64,000 bases of DNA. Origin: AP-15 sp963777435 (GTDB taxonomy: Bacteria; Pseudomonadota; Alphaproteobacteria; ATCC43930; CGMCC-115725). The translations under genes were made by a program, and so were the position numbers. Location of the stretch: the NCBI GenBank assembly GCA_963777435.1, contig CAVZQT010000002.1, positions 682,001 through 746,000 on the forward strand. Reading direction: 5' to 3'. The number at the start of each line of letters is the position of its first letter. Position 1 is the first letter of the stretch. Shown here in pieces: positions 46,141-52,900 of the stretch. The notes beneath the pieces are model-generated. The model saw only the letters and a list, made by a program, of their open reading frames with translations, was not told the origin of the DNA and searched no databases.

Positions 46141-48068
46141 TCCTCGCGACCGCCGGCCATATCGATCATGGCAAGACCTCGCTGGTCCGCGCATTGACCG
46201 GGGTCGATGCCGACCGTCTGCCGGAAGAAAAAAGGCGCGGGCTGACGATCGACCTCGGGTTTGCTTATGCGACATTGCCCGCCGGCGGGGAACTCGGCTT
46301 TGTCGATGTCCCGGGCCACGAGCGCTTTCTGCCCAATATGCTGGCGGGCGTGCTGTCGATCGATCGGGTGCTGCTGGTTGTCGCTGCCGATGACGGACCG
46401 CGCCCGCAAACGGTCGAGCATCTCGACATCCTCGAATTGATCGGGGTCGCCGAGATCACCGGAATTGTCAGCAAAATCGACCGCGCCGGGCCCGAGCGCA
46501 CTGCCGGTGTGATCGCCGAGGTCGTGAGGATGCTTGCCGAAGCGGGCTACCCCGACAGTCTGATTTTTCCGGTGTCGAGCCACACCGGCGACGGCATCGC
46601 AGCATTGACCCGGCATTTGCAGGATGCCGCCCGGCGAGCGGAGGACGCCCGCGCCTCAGCTTCGCCAGCGGGTCTGTTTCGCATGGCAATCGACCGCGCC
46701 TTTACCTTGTCCGGGATCGGTCTAGTCGCGACTGGCACGGTCGCTGCGGGTGCCGTCGCGATCGGGGACCGACTGACCCTCAGCCCGCGCGGAATCCCGG
46801 TGCGGGTCCGCGGTTTGCACGCCCGCAATCATCAGGTCGAAACCGCGAGCGCCGGCGAGCGCTGCGCGATCAATATCGCGGGCTCATTTCCCGACGGCGG
46901 CGAGCCGCGCCGCGGCGACTGCCTTCTGGCACCCGAGCGGCATCTGCCGGTGCGTCGTCTCGATCTTCAGGTGCGCGCTTGCCGCCATGCCGAAATCCGG
47001 CTGCGCGACGGTTTGCCGGTGCATCTGCATATCGGTGCCGAGGATGTTGTTGGGCGGGCCGCGGTGTTGAGCGGCCGAACGATCGCACCCGGCGACACTG
47101 GTCTCGTGCAGATCGACGTCGATCAACCAATCTCGGCATTGCACGGTGACCGAGCCGTGCTGCGCGACCATGCCGCGCGGGTCACGTTAGCCGGCGGTCA
47201 TGTCATCGACCCGCTGGCGCCGCGCCGCAGCCGTCGCCTGCCGGAGCGGCTCGCCCTACTCGCGGCGATGGTCCCGACCGATGCCATGACTGCCTTGCCG
47301 CAAATGCTAGCGGCAACCGGCATCGTCGACCTCGCGCAATTCGCCCTTATCCGGAATCTGAGCCCAACCGAATTGGCACGGCTGACCGATGCACCCGGCG
47401 CCGGGTTCCTGACGGTCGGGCCGCAACGCGCGCCGGTCGCGATCACCCGAGAGCATCTCACAACCCTGGTCGACCGGGTGGCTGCAGCACTTTCCGCCTG
47501 GCATGAGATGCAGCCTGATACGCTGGGCCCGACCCGGGCGGCGCTTCTCGGCCAACTGCGCGCCGTAGCGCCGGAGGCGGCGATCGACGCGGCGTTGAGC
47601 GAACTGGCCCGTGCGGGCCGCGCGGTGCGCGAAGGCGGCATGTGGCGATTGCCGGAGCACCGCCCCCGGCTCTCCCCCGCCGACGAAAAGCTGTGGCAGC
47701 GGGTGCGCCCGTTGCTCGCCGCGGCCGAATTGCGCCCGCCGCGGGTGCGCGAAATCGCCGCCGCGCTGGGGCTGGAACACGAACCGACCGAGCGGTTTTT
47801 GCGCCGCGCCGAGCGCCTTGGCCGGGCCGCCAAGATCGCCGACAACCGTTTCTTCCTGCCGCAAACGGTGGAGCGTCTCGCCGCGATCGCCCGAGAAATC
47901 GCCGACGAGTCGCCGGAAGGCGCGTTCACCGCCGCCGCCTTTAACGATCGCAGCGGCGTTGGCCGCAATCTGACGATCCAAATTCTCGAATATCTTGATA
48001 GGATAGGGGCAACCCGCCGATCCGGCGACACGCGCATCGTGTTGGAGAGCAGTGCGCTTTTCGACTGA
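46137..48068 (+). CDS. selB: Selenocysteine-specific elongation factor
   Basis: A 643-residue GTPase that brings Sec-tRNA(Sec) to UGA codons carrying a SECIS hairpin. G1 is GHIDHGKTSL, the switch region is RRGLTIDLGFAY, and G3 is DVPGHERFLPNML. EF-Tu-like domains 2 and 3 follow, then C-terminal winged helices (residues about 440-643) that bind the mRNA hairpin. Complete and unbroken. No selenoprotein gene was recognised in the window, so the substrates lie elsewhere. Confidence 0.96.
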   Translation: MILATAGHIDHGKTSLVRALTGVDADRLPEEKRRGLTIDLGFAYATLPAGGELGFVDVPGHERFLPNMLAGVLSIDRVLLVVAADDGPRPQTVEHLDILELIGVAEITGIVSKIDRAGPERTAGVIAEVVRMLAEAGYPDSLIFPVSSHTGDGIAALTRHLQDAARRAEDARASASPAGLFRMAIDRAFTLSGIGLVATGTVAAGAVAIGDRLTLSPRGIPVRVRGLHARNHQVETASAGERCAINIAGSFPDGGEPRRGDCLLAPERHLPVRRLDLQVRACRHAEIRLRDGLPVHLHIGAEDVVGRAAVLSGRTIAPGDTGLVQIDVDQPISALHGDRAVLRDHAARVTLAGGHVIDPLAPRRSRRLPERLALLAAMVPTDAMTALPQMLAATGIVDLAQFALIRNLSPTELARLTDAPGAGFLTVGPQRAPVAITREHLTTLVDRVAAALSAWHEMQPDTLGPTRAALLGQLRAVAPEAAIDAALSELARAGRAVREGGMWRLPEHRPRLSPADEKLWQRVRPLLAAAELRPPRVREIAAALGLEHEPTERFLRRAERLGRAAKIADNRFFLPQTVERLAAIAREIADESPEGAFTAAAFNDRSGVGRNLTIQILEYLDRIGATRRSGDTRIVLESSALFD

Positions 48069-48094
48069 GGGCCCAGAGAAGAATTATCGGCTAG

Positions 48095-48162
48095 GGAAGA
48101 GTATCGTCCCCGGTGGGGCGCGCGGTCTTCAAAGCAGCGTTGTGGCATTGATTTTATTGCCA
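48095..48162 (+). pseudogene. tRNA-Sec (selC)-like 5' half without recognisable 3' half
   Basis: Twenty-six bases after selB the sequence follows the tRNA-Sec pattern: GGAAGAGT (acceptor 5' strand), the D-arm CGTCCCCGGTGGGGCG, then a six-pair anticodon stem (one G-A mismatch) around the loop CTTCAAA with anticodon TCA at 48129-48131. A possible long variable arm follows, TGGCA/TGCCA. After 48162 there is no T-loop of TTCRA type and no ACTCTTCC to close the acceptor. It is therefore a truncated or interrupted selC, or an attachment remnant. Confidence 0.5.
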
Positions 48163-48173
48163 AAATCTTGGCA
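48158..48173. repeat. Palindrome TGCCAA-AATC-TTGGCA
   Basis: A perfect six-base inverted repeat with a four-base spacer, located where the tRNA-Sec similarity stops. A related TGGCAAACCGCC word recurs about 50 bp downstream (48220 region). It may be an operator, a small terminator or part of a recombination site. Nothing else coding is seen in 48163-48322. Confidence 0.35.
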
Positions 48174-48322
48174 AAGGGCGGTTTTAGGGGCACCGCAGAT
48201 CAATAGGTTACAGATTTTCTGGCAAACCGCCGAGCCCGCGTTTTCGGACCTGCTCCGCGGGAAAAGGCTTAATCAGGTGTTGAAAAAGCGGAGCCGTCGA
48301 AAAATCTAATCGCCTCCACCGG

Positions 48323-48360
48323 GGTGGCCTGCAACGCCACCTGCTCTCAACCCGAAAGGA
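48323..48360 (+). promoter_or_regulatory. CTGCAAC stem-loop leader, copy 1
   Basis: GGTGGC/GCCACC form a perfect six-pair stem around the seven-base loop CTGCAAC (48329-48335). Fifteen bases later comes CCCGAAAGGA, the ribosome site of the 48370 gene. First of four structurally similar leaders in 0.9 kb, each with a different stem sequence. Confidence 0.7.
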
Positions 48361-48369
48361 ACCCGATAA

Positions 48370-48570
48370 ATGAAGCGCGACAGAGCCGCAGATTGGCTGC
48401 GGACGCTCGTTGACGGTCTCGATGATCCTGGAACCGCTTTTCGGGAAGGATATCAGACGGCGCTGCGCGACATGCTCGCCATGATGGACGGGCAAGCGCA
48501 ATCGGTTTGCGCCGCACCCGACGCGATCGGTGTCACCCACACCGCGCGGCTGGCGCGGATGCTGACATGA
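48370..48570 (+). CDS. Small uncharacterised protein, mobile region (66 aa)
   Basis: A 66-residue protein, starting KRDRAADWLRTLVDGLDDPG, that is mostly helical by eye, with no recognised domain. The start is fixed by CCCGAAAGGAACCC upstream. Its stop overlaps the next start as ATGA. It is the first of four short plus-strand genes between the sel operon and the phage-tail cluster. They are probably accessory genes of the mobile element. Confidence 0.65.
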   Translation: MKRDRAADWLRTLVDGLDDPGTAFREGYQTALRDMLAMMDGQAQSVCAAPDAIGVTHTARLARMLT

Positions 48571-48758
48571 TGCTCGCCATCGCCACCAGCGCCGATCTTG
48601 GCAGGGCGCTATACCTGGCGCATCGCTCGGTCACAACTGAGCCCGAGAGGGCATCGAACGGCGGGCCCGCCCTCGACCAATGGGAGGAAGCGCCGCCGGC
48701 GGTGCGCTTTGTCTGGACGCAAACCGCACGGGTGTTAATCGATCGTCACGAATTCTGA
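48567..48758 (+). CDS. Small uncharacterised protein, mobile region (63 aa)
   Basis: A 63-residue protein (MLAIATSADLGRALYLAHRS, then EEAPPAVRFVWTQTARVLID) coupled to the previous gene by ATGA and ending just before the copy 2 stem-loop. No family is recognised. The coupling and the dense packing support a real gene. Confidence 0.6.
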   Translation: MMLAIATSADLGRALYLAHRSVTTEPERASNGGPALDQWEEAPPAVRFVWTQTARVLIDRHEF

Positions 48759-48763
48759 AAACT

Positions 48764-48810
48764 GCGGGGCGCGGCTGCAACCCGTCGCTCCGCTTTTCAC
48801 CCCGAAAGGA
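48764..48810 (+). promoter_or_regulatory. CTGCAAC stem-loop leader, copy 2
   Basis: GCGGGGCGCGG pairs with CCGTCGCTCCGC (11 pairs, one G-T, one bulged T) around the loop CTGCAAC (48775-48781). CCCGAAAGGA at 48801-48810 follows and serves the ATG at 48818. The stem differs in sequence from copy 1 but keeps pairing, which is covariation. Confidence 0.72.
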
Positions 48811-48817
48811 AAGAACT

Positions 48818-49126
48818 ATGGAAAAGGACGCCAACCAAGTCCGCATCAAGCGGGCGCTGAAAACCACGCTGCGGCCTATGAACCGCGTCAATCGCTTGAC
48901 CGAGACCAGTCTCGATCGCGCGCTCGATCCCAACGAGCCGCAAGCGGCAGCTCGGGCGCAGGCGTTTTGCCGGCTGCAGATGCTCGACAAGGTGAATTAC
49001 CTGATCGAGACCTTGGAGCACCATTTCGCCGGCGTCGCCGCGCGTGAAACGAACAAGGCCAAGCTCGACTCCGTGCTGCCCGATCGGCTGATCGGCGCGC
49101 AAGACGATACGCCCTGGACGAACTAA
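48818..49126 (+). CDS. Small uncharacterised protein, mobile region (102 aa)
   Basis: A 102-residue helical protein (KDANQVRIKRALKTTLRPMN, RLQMLDKVNYLIETLEHHF) of unknown function. ATG 48818 is set by CCCGAAAGGAAAGAACT. An in-frame extension upstream would run through the stem-loop and the preceding gene and was rejected. Several basic residues in the first third could contact nucleic acid, but no motif supports that. Confidence 0.68.
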   Translation: MEKDANQVRIKRALKTTLRPMNRVNRLTETSLDRALDPNEPQAAARAQAFCRLQMLDKVNYLIETLEHHFAGVAARETNKAKLDSVLPDRLIGAQDDTPWTN

Positions 49127-49132
49127 AAAGTT

Positions 49133-49164
49133 GCCGCCCGCGAGGCTGCAACCCTCCGGGCGGC
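49133..49164 (+). promoter_or_regulatory. CTGCAAC stem-loop leader, copy 3
   Basis: GCCGCCCG-C-GAGG pairs with CCTC-CGGGCGGC (12 pairs, one bulged C) around the loop CTGCAAC (49146-49152). It is the most stable of the four. It is followed after 34 bases by CCCGAAAGGAAAG, which itself lies in the loop of a second hairpin. Confidence 0.75.
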
Positions 49165-49180
49165 GTGCCCGACCAGGAAG

Positions 49181-49207
49181 GGGTTCCCCGAAAGGAAAGA
49201 ACCCCAA
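49181..49207 (+). promoter_or_regulatory. Hairpin presenting the ribosome site in its loop
   Basis: A seven-pair stem GGGGTTC/GAACCCC encloses the ribosome-site consensus CCCGAAAGGAAA as its loop, directly after copy 3. The only reading frame behind it is the seven-codon GTG frame 49211-49231 (VSRLKS, stop). This may be a leader peptide or the stump of a lost gene. Confidence 0.45.
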
Positions 49208-49234
49208 CCAGTGTCGAGGCTGAAATCATAGCAC

Positions 49235-49267
49235 GCCGGTGCTGCAACGCCGGTTACCCGAAAGGAA
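49235..49267 (+). promoter_or_regulatory. CTGCAAC stem-loop leader, copy 4
   Basis: GCCGGTG pairs with CGCCGGT (seven pairs, two G-T). The conserved heptamer CTGCAAC lies at 49242-49248, its last C closing the stem. CCCGAAAGGAA at 49257-49267 serves the ATG at 49276. Confidence 0.65.
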
Positions 49268-49275
49268 AAATCGTT

Positions 49276-49410
49276 ATGGACGAATGGCAAATGCTCGGCC
49301 AGCCGGCCGAGCAGAGTGAGCCGGTGCGCCGCCCGTCGTGGCTGGCGCAAACATTGTTTTGGCTCGCGCTGCTCGCCTTCGCCGTGACCGCTTTTGGTCT
49401 ACTGCGATAA
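49276..49410 (+). CDS. Small single-TM protein (44 aa)
   Basis: A 44-residue protein: a polar N-terminus DEWQMLGQPAEQSEPVRRPS, then one hydrophobic helix (LAQTLFWLALLAFAVTAFGLL) to the C-terminus. The layout is a tail-anchored or holin/antiholin-like micro-membrane protein. No family is recognised. The start is set by CCCGAAAGGAAAAATCGTT. Confidence 0.62.
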   Translation: MDEWQMLGQPAEQSEPVRRPSWLAQTLFWLALLAFAVTAFGLLR

Positions 49411-49419
49411 GCGCGCGGT

Positions 49420-49530
49420 TTAGTGCGGCTGGTGGTCGAGGCAGCGCTCTACGATCTTGGTAAGGAGCGCGTTGCGGGTCTCGCCGTTGTTGTCGAACAC
49501 CCAGGCGATCACGAGTTGGTAAAAACCATA
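49420..49530 (-). pseudogene. Truncated duplicate of the small membrane-protein gene at 51994
   Basis: The minus strand encodes LVIAWVFDNNGETRNALLTKIVERCLDHQ and a stop, nearly the same as the C-terminus of the gene at 51994-52224 (GVIAWVFDHNAETRNALLTKIVERCL). The first half (proline-rich tail and membrane helix) is absent and no start is evident. The two copies form a direct repeat of about 90 bp flanking the 2.5-kb regulator segment. Confidence 0.6.
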
Positions 49531-49635
49531 CGAAGGGCAACTCTCGACCCAAAGCGGACCCCCAACATCGCTAAGCAGGGCTCACCTTTCCGGCAGGTCG
49601 GCTAAGCGCAGGACGGCGAGGACGACGGGCGGGTG

Positions 49636-51192
49636 TCAGTCCGCCTGACTGGAGGCCAAGCGCAGGCCCGACAGGAAAAGTTCGCGGAGTTCCGGGTTGC
49701 GATACCGGGTGCCGGACTCCATCACGGCAGGCGTGATCGCACGCAGCCGCCTGACGATCTCTCGCGCTTCGGCCAGCCGTCCCATATGTGCATAGCAGGC
49801 CGCGAGAACGCGGTAGGTCACCGGAAAACTCGGCTCCCGTCCGAGCGAAGCGAGCAGGTTTGCCGCCGCCTCGTCAAATCGTCGATTGAAGAAGTGGGCT
49901 TCGCCAATCGAGGACAGATAAGCTGCCACGCGGTCACGCGGGCTGAGGCGCAAGAAGGTCTCGAAATGCTGGATCGCGAGACCGGGCTGGCCGGCAAAGA
50001 TCCTGAGCAAGCCGCTCCAATGCCACCCGGCGGCGAAGCACGGGTTGAGAGTGAGGCCATCGTCGATCAACCCAATCGCGACATCGATGTCCTCGCCGAA
50101 ATATCCGAGCACAAAAGCGACGAGTACGAGGACGTTGGGGTCATCAGGGCCGACCCGTAGTGCTTGTCGAGCAAGGTCGACACTGGAGCGTCGGGTCGCT
50201 TCCGGGTCTTCGCTCCAGCCTCTCACCCCGAGCCTTTGGTGACAATGAGCCGCCAAGGCGAGAGCCGGACCATATTGTGGATCGCGTTCTATCGCTTGCC
50301 CAAGCAGGTCGAGCGCCCGAACGATGCGGTGCTTCTCGGGATATGAGCGCCAGTCCGCGAGTCCGCGAAGATAGAGGTCGTAGGCGGTCAGATCGCTGGT
50401 CGGGTGTTCGTATGAGCGCCGGATCTCGGCCTCTTGTAAAGTCGGCTGGATGACGCCGGCCACGCTGGAGGCCACCTTGTCCTGAAGGTCGAACACGTCT
50501 TCGAGCGAGCCGTCGAAGCGGTCGGCCCAGAGATGCGCGCCGGTCGTCGCGTCGATTAATTGTGCGGCAATGCGCATCCGCGGGCCTGCCTTGCGCACCG
50601 AGCCTTCGAGGACGTAGCGGACACCCAATTCATGCCCGACCTGCCTCAAATCGACCGCCTGGCCCTTGTAGGCGAAGCTGGAGTTACGGGCGATGACGAA
50701 AAGCCAGCGGATGCGCGACAGTGCGGTGATGATCTCCTCGACCATGCCGTCGGCGAAATATTCCTGCTCGGGGTCTCCGCTCATGTTTTGGAATGGCATG
50801 ACCGCCAGCGAGGGCCCGTCCGGCAGCGGAAGACCTGCCTCCGCCGAAGCCCGCGTCACCCCGGATATAAACCGATAGCCACGGCCGGGCATCGTCTGGA
50901 TACAGCTGCCGTCCGCTCGCCCTTGGTCGAGAACCCGGCGAAGCGCCGAGATCTGAACCGTCAGGTTATTGTCCTCGACCACCATCCCTGGCCACACGGC
51001 CTGCATGATGTCGTCCTTCGAGACCAGACCGCCTTGGCGGGCCATCAGGATGGAGAGCACCGCGAGCGCCCGCGAGCCGATCGCCAATGGAACTAGAGCG
51101 CCGCCCTCGTCATACCGAAACAAGACGCCGGCGCGCCGGTCGAACCGGAAAGCCTCGAAGAGGAAAACATCGGCAGGTACTGGCGCGTCCAT
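49636..51192 (-). CDS. Winged-helix transcriptional regulator with TolB-like and TPR domains
   Basis: A 518-residue protein of the CadC/adenylate-cyclase-like regulator group. Residues about 8-108 are an OmpR/PhoB-type DNA-binding domain (SRALAVLSILMARQGGLVSKDD, then VWPGMVVEDNNLTVQISALRRVL and TMPGRGYRFI). Residues about 125-245 are TolB-like (PSLAVMPFQNMSGDPEQEYFADGM). The rest is TPR repeats. No transmembrane helix and no cyclase catalytic domain are seen. It is divergent from the broken secreted-protein gene and the AACTTTTCA repeats between them may be its operator. Confidence 0.9.
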   Translation of the reverse strand: MDAPVPADVFLFEAFRFDRRAGVLFRYDEGGALVPLAIGSRALAVLSILMARQGGLVSKDDIMQAVWPGMVVEDNNLTVQISALRRVLDQGRADGSCIQTMPGRGYRFISGVTRASAEAGLPLPDGPSLAVMPFQNMSGDPEQEYFADGMVEEIITALSRIRWLFVIARNSSFAYKGQAVDLRQVGHELGVRYVLEGSVRKAGPRMRIAAQLIDATTGAHLWADRFDGSLEDVFDLQDKVASSVAGVIQPTLQEAEIRRSYEHPTSDLTAYDLYLRGLADWRSYPEKHRIVRALDLLGQAIERDPQYGPALALAAHCHQRLGVRGWSEDPEATRRSSVDLARQALRVGPDDPNVLVLVAFVLGYFGEDIDVAIGLIDDGLTLNPCFAAGWHWSGLLRIFAGQPGLAIQHFETFLRLSPRDRVAAYLSSIGEAHFFNRRFDEAAANLLASLGREPSFPVTYRVLAACYAHMGRLAEAREIVRRLRAITPAVMESGTRYRNPELRELFLSGLRLASSQAD

Positions 51193-51215
51193 GACACCGG
51201 CTGAGGCAGCTCCCC

Positions 51216-51254
51216 AACTTTAGCAACTTTTCAGGGCATTTTAGGAACTTTTCA
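51216..51254. promoter_or_regulatory. Direct repeats AACTTT(TCA): possible operator
   Basis: AACTTT occurs at 51216, and AACTTTTCA at 51225 and 51246. The last two are 21 bp apart, two helical turns, as for dimers of OmpR-type regulators. The repeats lie in the 149-bp gap between the divergent regulator (start 51192) and the secreted-protein gene (51342), an AT-rich island in GC-rich DNA. Confidence 0.45.
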
Positions 51255-51341
51255 CAGCCTTCTCATAGCGCGCTTTGGTTGAGTGGGGTTCGATCGCGGT
51301 AGGCCACACCGGCCGGATTCGAACAAACAAAGGGGGCGAAG

Positions 51342-51842
51342 ATGAAGAGCTGGGTTTGTAAAAGAATTGTGGCGGCGACAATCGCGCTGCCGGCGCTGAG
51401 CGGTGTCGCCTGGGCAGGAGGCACCGACGATTACGGCTGCTCGAACGCGACGCTCAAGGGCGAATACGCGTTTGGCGGTACCAACTACACTTTGATTTGG
51501 GGTTAATAACGGGATCAATTTTTCGACGGCCACGGCAATCTCAAACAGCGTGATTACCGCGGCAACAGCTCCCCGCCCGACTTCGCGCCGCCAGGGCAAG
51601 AAACCGGCACCTATCTGGTCAATTCCGACTGCACCGGCAGCATGCAGATACTTTTGAACACGCCTGGCTTTCCTTCCGCACAAGGGGGAGTCATAAACAT
51701 CCTGTTTGTGATCAGCGATGGCGGCCGTCATATCCACGAAGTCGTTTCGCAGCAGACCCCGCCGGGATCGACCGTACCCGTGCCCGTCCAGACCAGCGTC
51801 GACGACTGGAAGGTCGCGTCGGAGCAGGACCACCAGCAATGA
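51342..51842 (+). pseudogene. Secreted protein gene interrupted by in-frame TAA TAA
   Basis: ATG 51342 encodes a signal peptide (KSWVCKRIVAATIALPALSGVAWA) and CSNATLKGEYAFGGTNYTL, then meets TAATAA at 51504-51509. The downstream text is clearly one protein in the same frame: FFDGHGNLKQRDYRGNSSPPD, APPGQETGTYLVNSDCTGSMQI, ILFVISDGGRHIHEVVS and PVQTSVDDWKVASEQ. The neighbouring frame reads GVNNGINF across the stop, so two compensating indels (one in a T-run) would restore it. The family is exported and of unknown function. Confidence 0.7.
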
Positions 51843-51993
51843 TCCCTCAGTTGGGCGACGGCACACTCTAGGCAAAGGGGCAAAGCAGGGCGGATCGCCT
51901 CGGGTTCTATGGCGCTGAAGGACCGCTTACCACCCCGAGCCGACCCTCTGGTAATCGTGCTCGGCTTCGCCGTCACCGTCTGCTCCGGTGAGT

Positions 51994-52224
51994 TTAGCGA
52001 GGATCGCGCTGCTGCATCAGGCAGCGCTCGACGATCTTCGTGAGCAGGGCGTTACGCGTCTCGGCGTTGTGGTCGAACACCCAAGCGATGACGCCGAGAA
52101 ATAGGCAGTTCAGCACGATCAAAAGCAGGAAAGCGGGCGGCAGCACACGGATCAGCCGCTCGGTGATCGACGCCGCCAGGCCGATCGTTGTGCTCGGCTG
52201 TGAAGGCGGCGTCGGTTCGGTCAA
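51994..52224 (-). CDS. Small single-TM protein, tail-cluster end (holin-like layout)
   Basis: A 76-residue protein with a Pro/Ser/Thr-rich N-terminus (TEPTPPSQPSTTIGLAAS), one strong hydrophobic helix (VLPPAFLLLIVLNCLFLGVIAWVF) and a charged C-terminus (ETRNALLTKIVERC). TTG 52224 starts five bases after the stop of the proline-rich gene. The position at the end of a tail operon and the layout suit a holin or a spanin-like factor, an inference. A truncated copy lies at 49420-49530. Confidence 0.6.
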   Translation of the reverse strand: MTEPTPPSQPSTTIGLAASITERLIRVLPPAFLLLIVLNCLFLGVIAWVFDHNAETRNALLTKIVERCLMQQRDPR

Positions 52225-52228
52225 TGTC

Positions 52229-52774
52229 TTAGCGGCGATGCGGGGTCGGCGCCGGCTCGCTCGGCTGTGGCTGCGGCAATTCGTGATCGGGCGCCGGTGG
52301 TTGCGGCGACGGCCGCGGCAGCACACCGGCGGTCGGTGTCACCGCAATGTATTTCCAGCCGTACCCCGGGATCCCAGCGATCACCCAAAAAGTTTGCGGT
52401 GGCGTCGCGATCGGGTGCGAGGGCTCGGGTAGCTGACCCGGCAAGGTCTGATCCGGTGCGCCTGGCGCCCCTGACGGGGGTGAGCCGGTCGGGGGTAACC
52501 ATGGGTGCGAGGGCCCGGGAGGCGGCCAGATCGCGCCCGGAGGCGTTCCCGGAGGGGCGGGCACGATCGGATGCGAGGGCACCGGCGGCGGCCACACACC
52601 TGGAGGAGGCGAGGGCAAGCCCTGATCCGGGTAGGGAGGCGCGCCGGGGAGCCCTTGATCGGGATACGGCGGATCGCCGGGGAGACCCTGGTCGGGATAG
52701 GTGGGCACACCGGGCAGCGAGTTATCCGGGCGGCCAGGCTCGGTAACTCGCAAGAAGCCTTGAACATACGGCAT
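52229..52774 (-). CDS. Proline-rich repeat protein of the tail cluster
   Basis: A 181-residue protein. After PYVQGFLRVTEPGRPDNSLPG it contains near-perfect repeats of YPDQGLPG (three to four copies), then PSHP-type repeats, a short globular segment QTFWVIAGIPGYGWKYIAVTP, and a Pro-rich tail. No family is recognised. The order suggests an accessory tail or fibre protein. ATG 52774 has GCGAGGAG at an ideal distance. A terminator and another hairpin precede it, so it may have its own promoter. Confidence 0.65.
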   Translation of the reverse strand: MPYVQGFLRVTEPGRPDNSLPGVPTYPDQGLPGDPPYPDQGLPGAPPYPDQGLPSPPPGVWPPPVPSHPIVPAPPGTPPGAIWPPPGPSHPWLPPTGSPPSGAPGAPDQTLPGQLPEPSHPIATPPQTFWVIAGIPGYGWKYIAVTPTAGVLPRPSPQPPAPDHELPQPQPSEPAPTPHRR

Positions 52775-52788
52775 CGTTTACTCCTCGC

Positions 52789-52812
52789 AAAAAGCGCCCG
52801 ATCTCCGGGCGC
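52789..52812 (-). terminator. Rho-independent terminator
   Basis: Read on the minus strand, GCGCCCG-GAGAT-CGGGCGC followed by TTTTT is a seven-pair GC stem with a T-tract. It lies between the end of the tail-spike gene (52901) and the start of the proline-rich gene (52774). It should end or attenuate transcription of the tail operon. Confidence 0.8.
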
Positions 52813-52818
52813 GGGTGA

Positions 52819-52840
52819 CCTGCAACGGTTTTGTTGCAGG
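52819..52840 (-). repeat. Inverted repeat CCTGCAAC/GTTGCAGG
   Basis: An eight-base perfect inverted repeat with a six-base spacer, seven bases from the terminator. It contains the same CTGCAAC word as the four plus-strand leaders, but here in the stem rather than the loop. Confidence 0.55.
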
Positions 52841-52900
52841 CTGATGGGGGGTGATCAGATCAGAAATAGACCCGCCTGAGGCTGGGTCGGCCGTACTGGG

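Noticed and set aside
48095..48190. Functional tRNA-Sec gene
   Set aside because: The T-arm and acceptor 3' strand cannot be found, so only a half-gene is claimed.
47198..48193. Long open frame antisense to selB (331 codons)
   Set aside because: High-GC shadow of selB: low-complexity Arg/Ser/Ala text, no ribosome site.
49636..51192. Adenylate cyclase
   Set aside because: Such regulators are often misnamed. There is no cyclase catalytic domain, only winged helix, TolB-like and TPR parts.
52619..52720. CRISPR-like repeats
   Set aside because: The periodic DNA encodes the YPDQGLPG protein repeats in frame. Units are short and there are no spacers.
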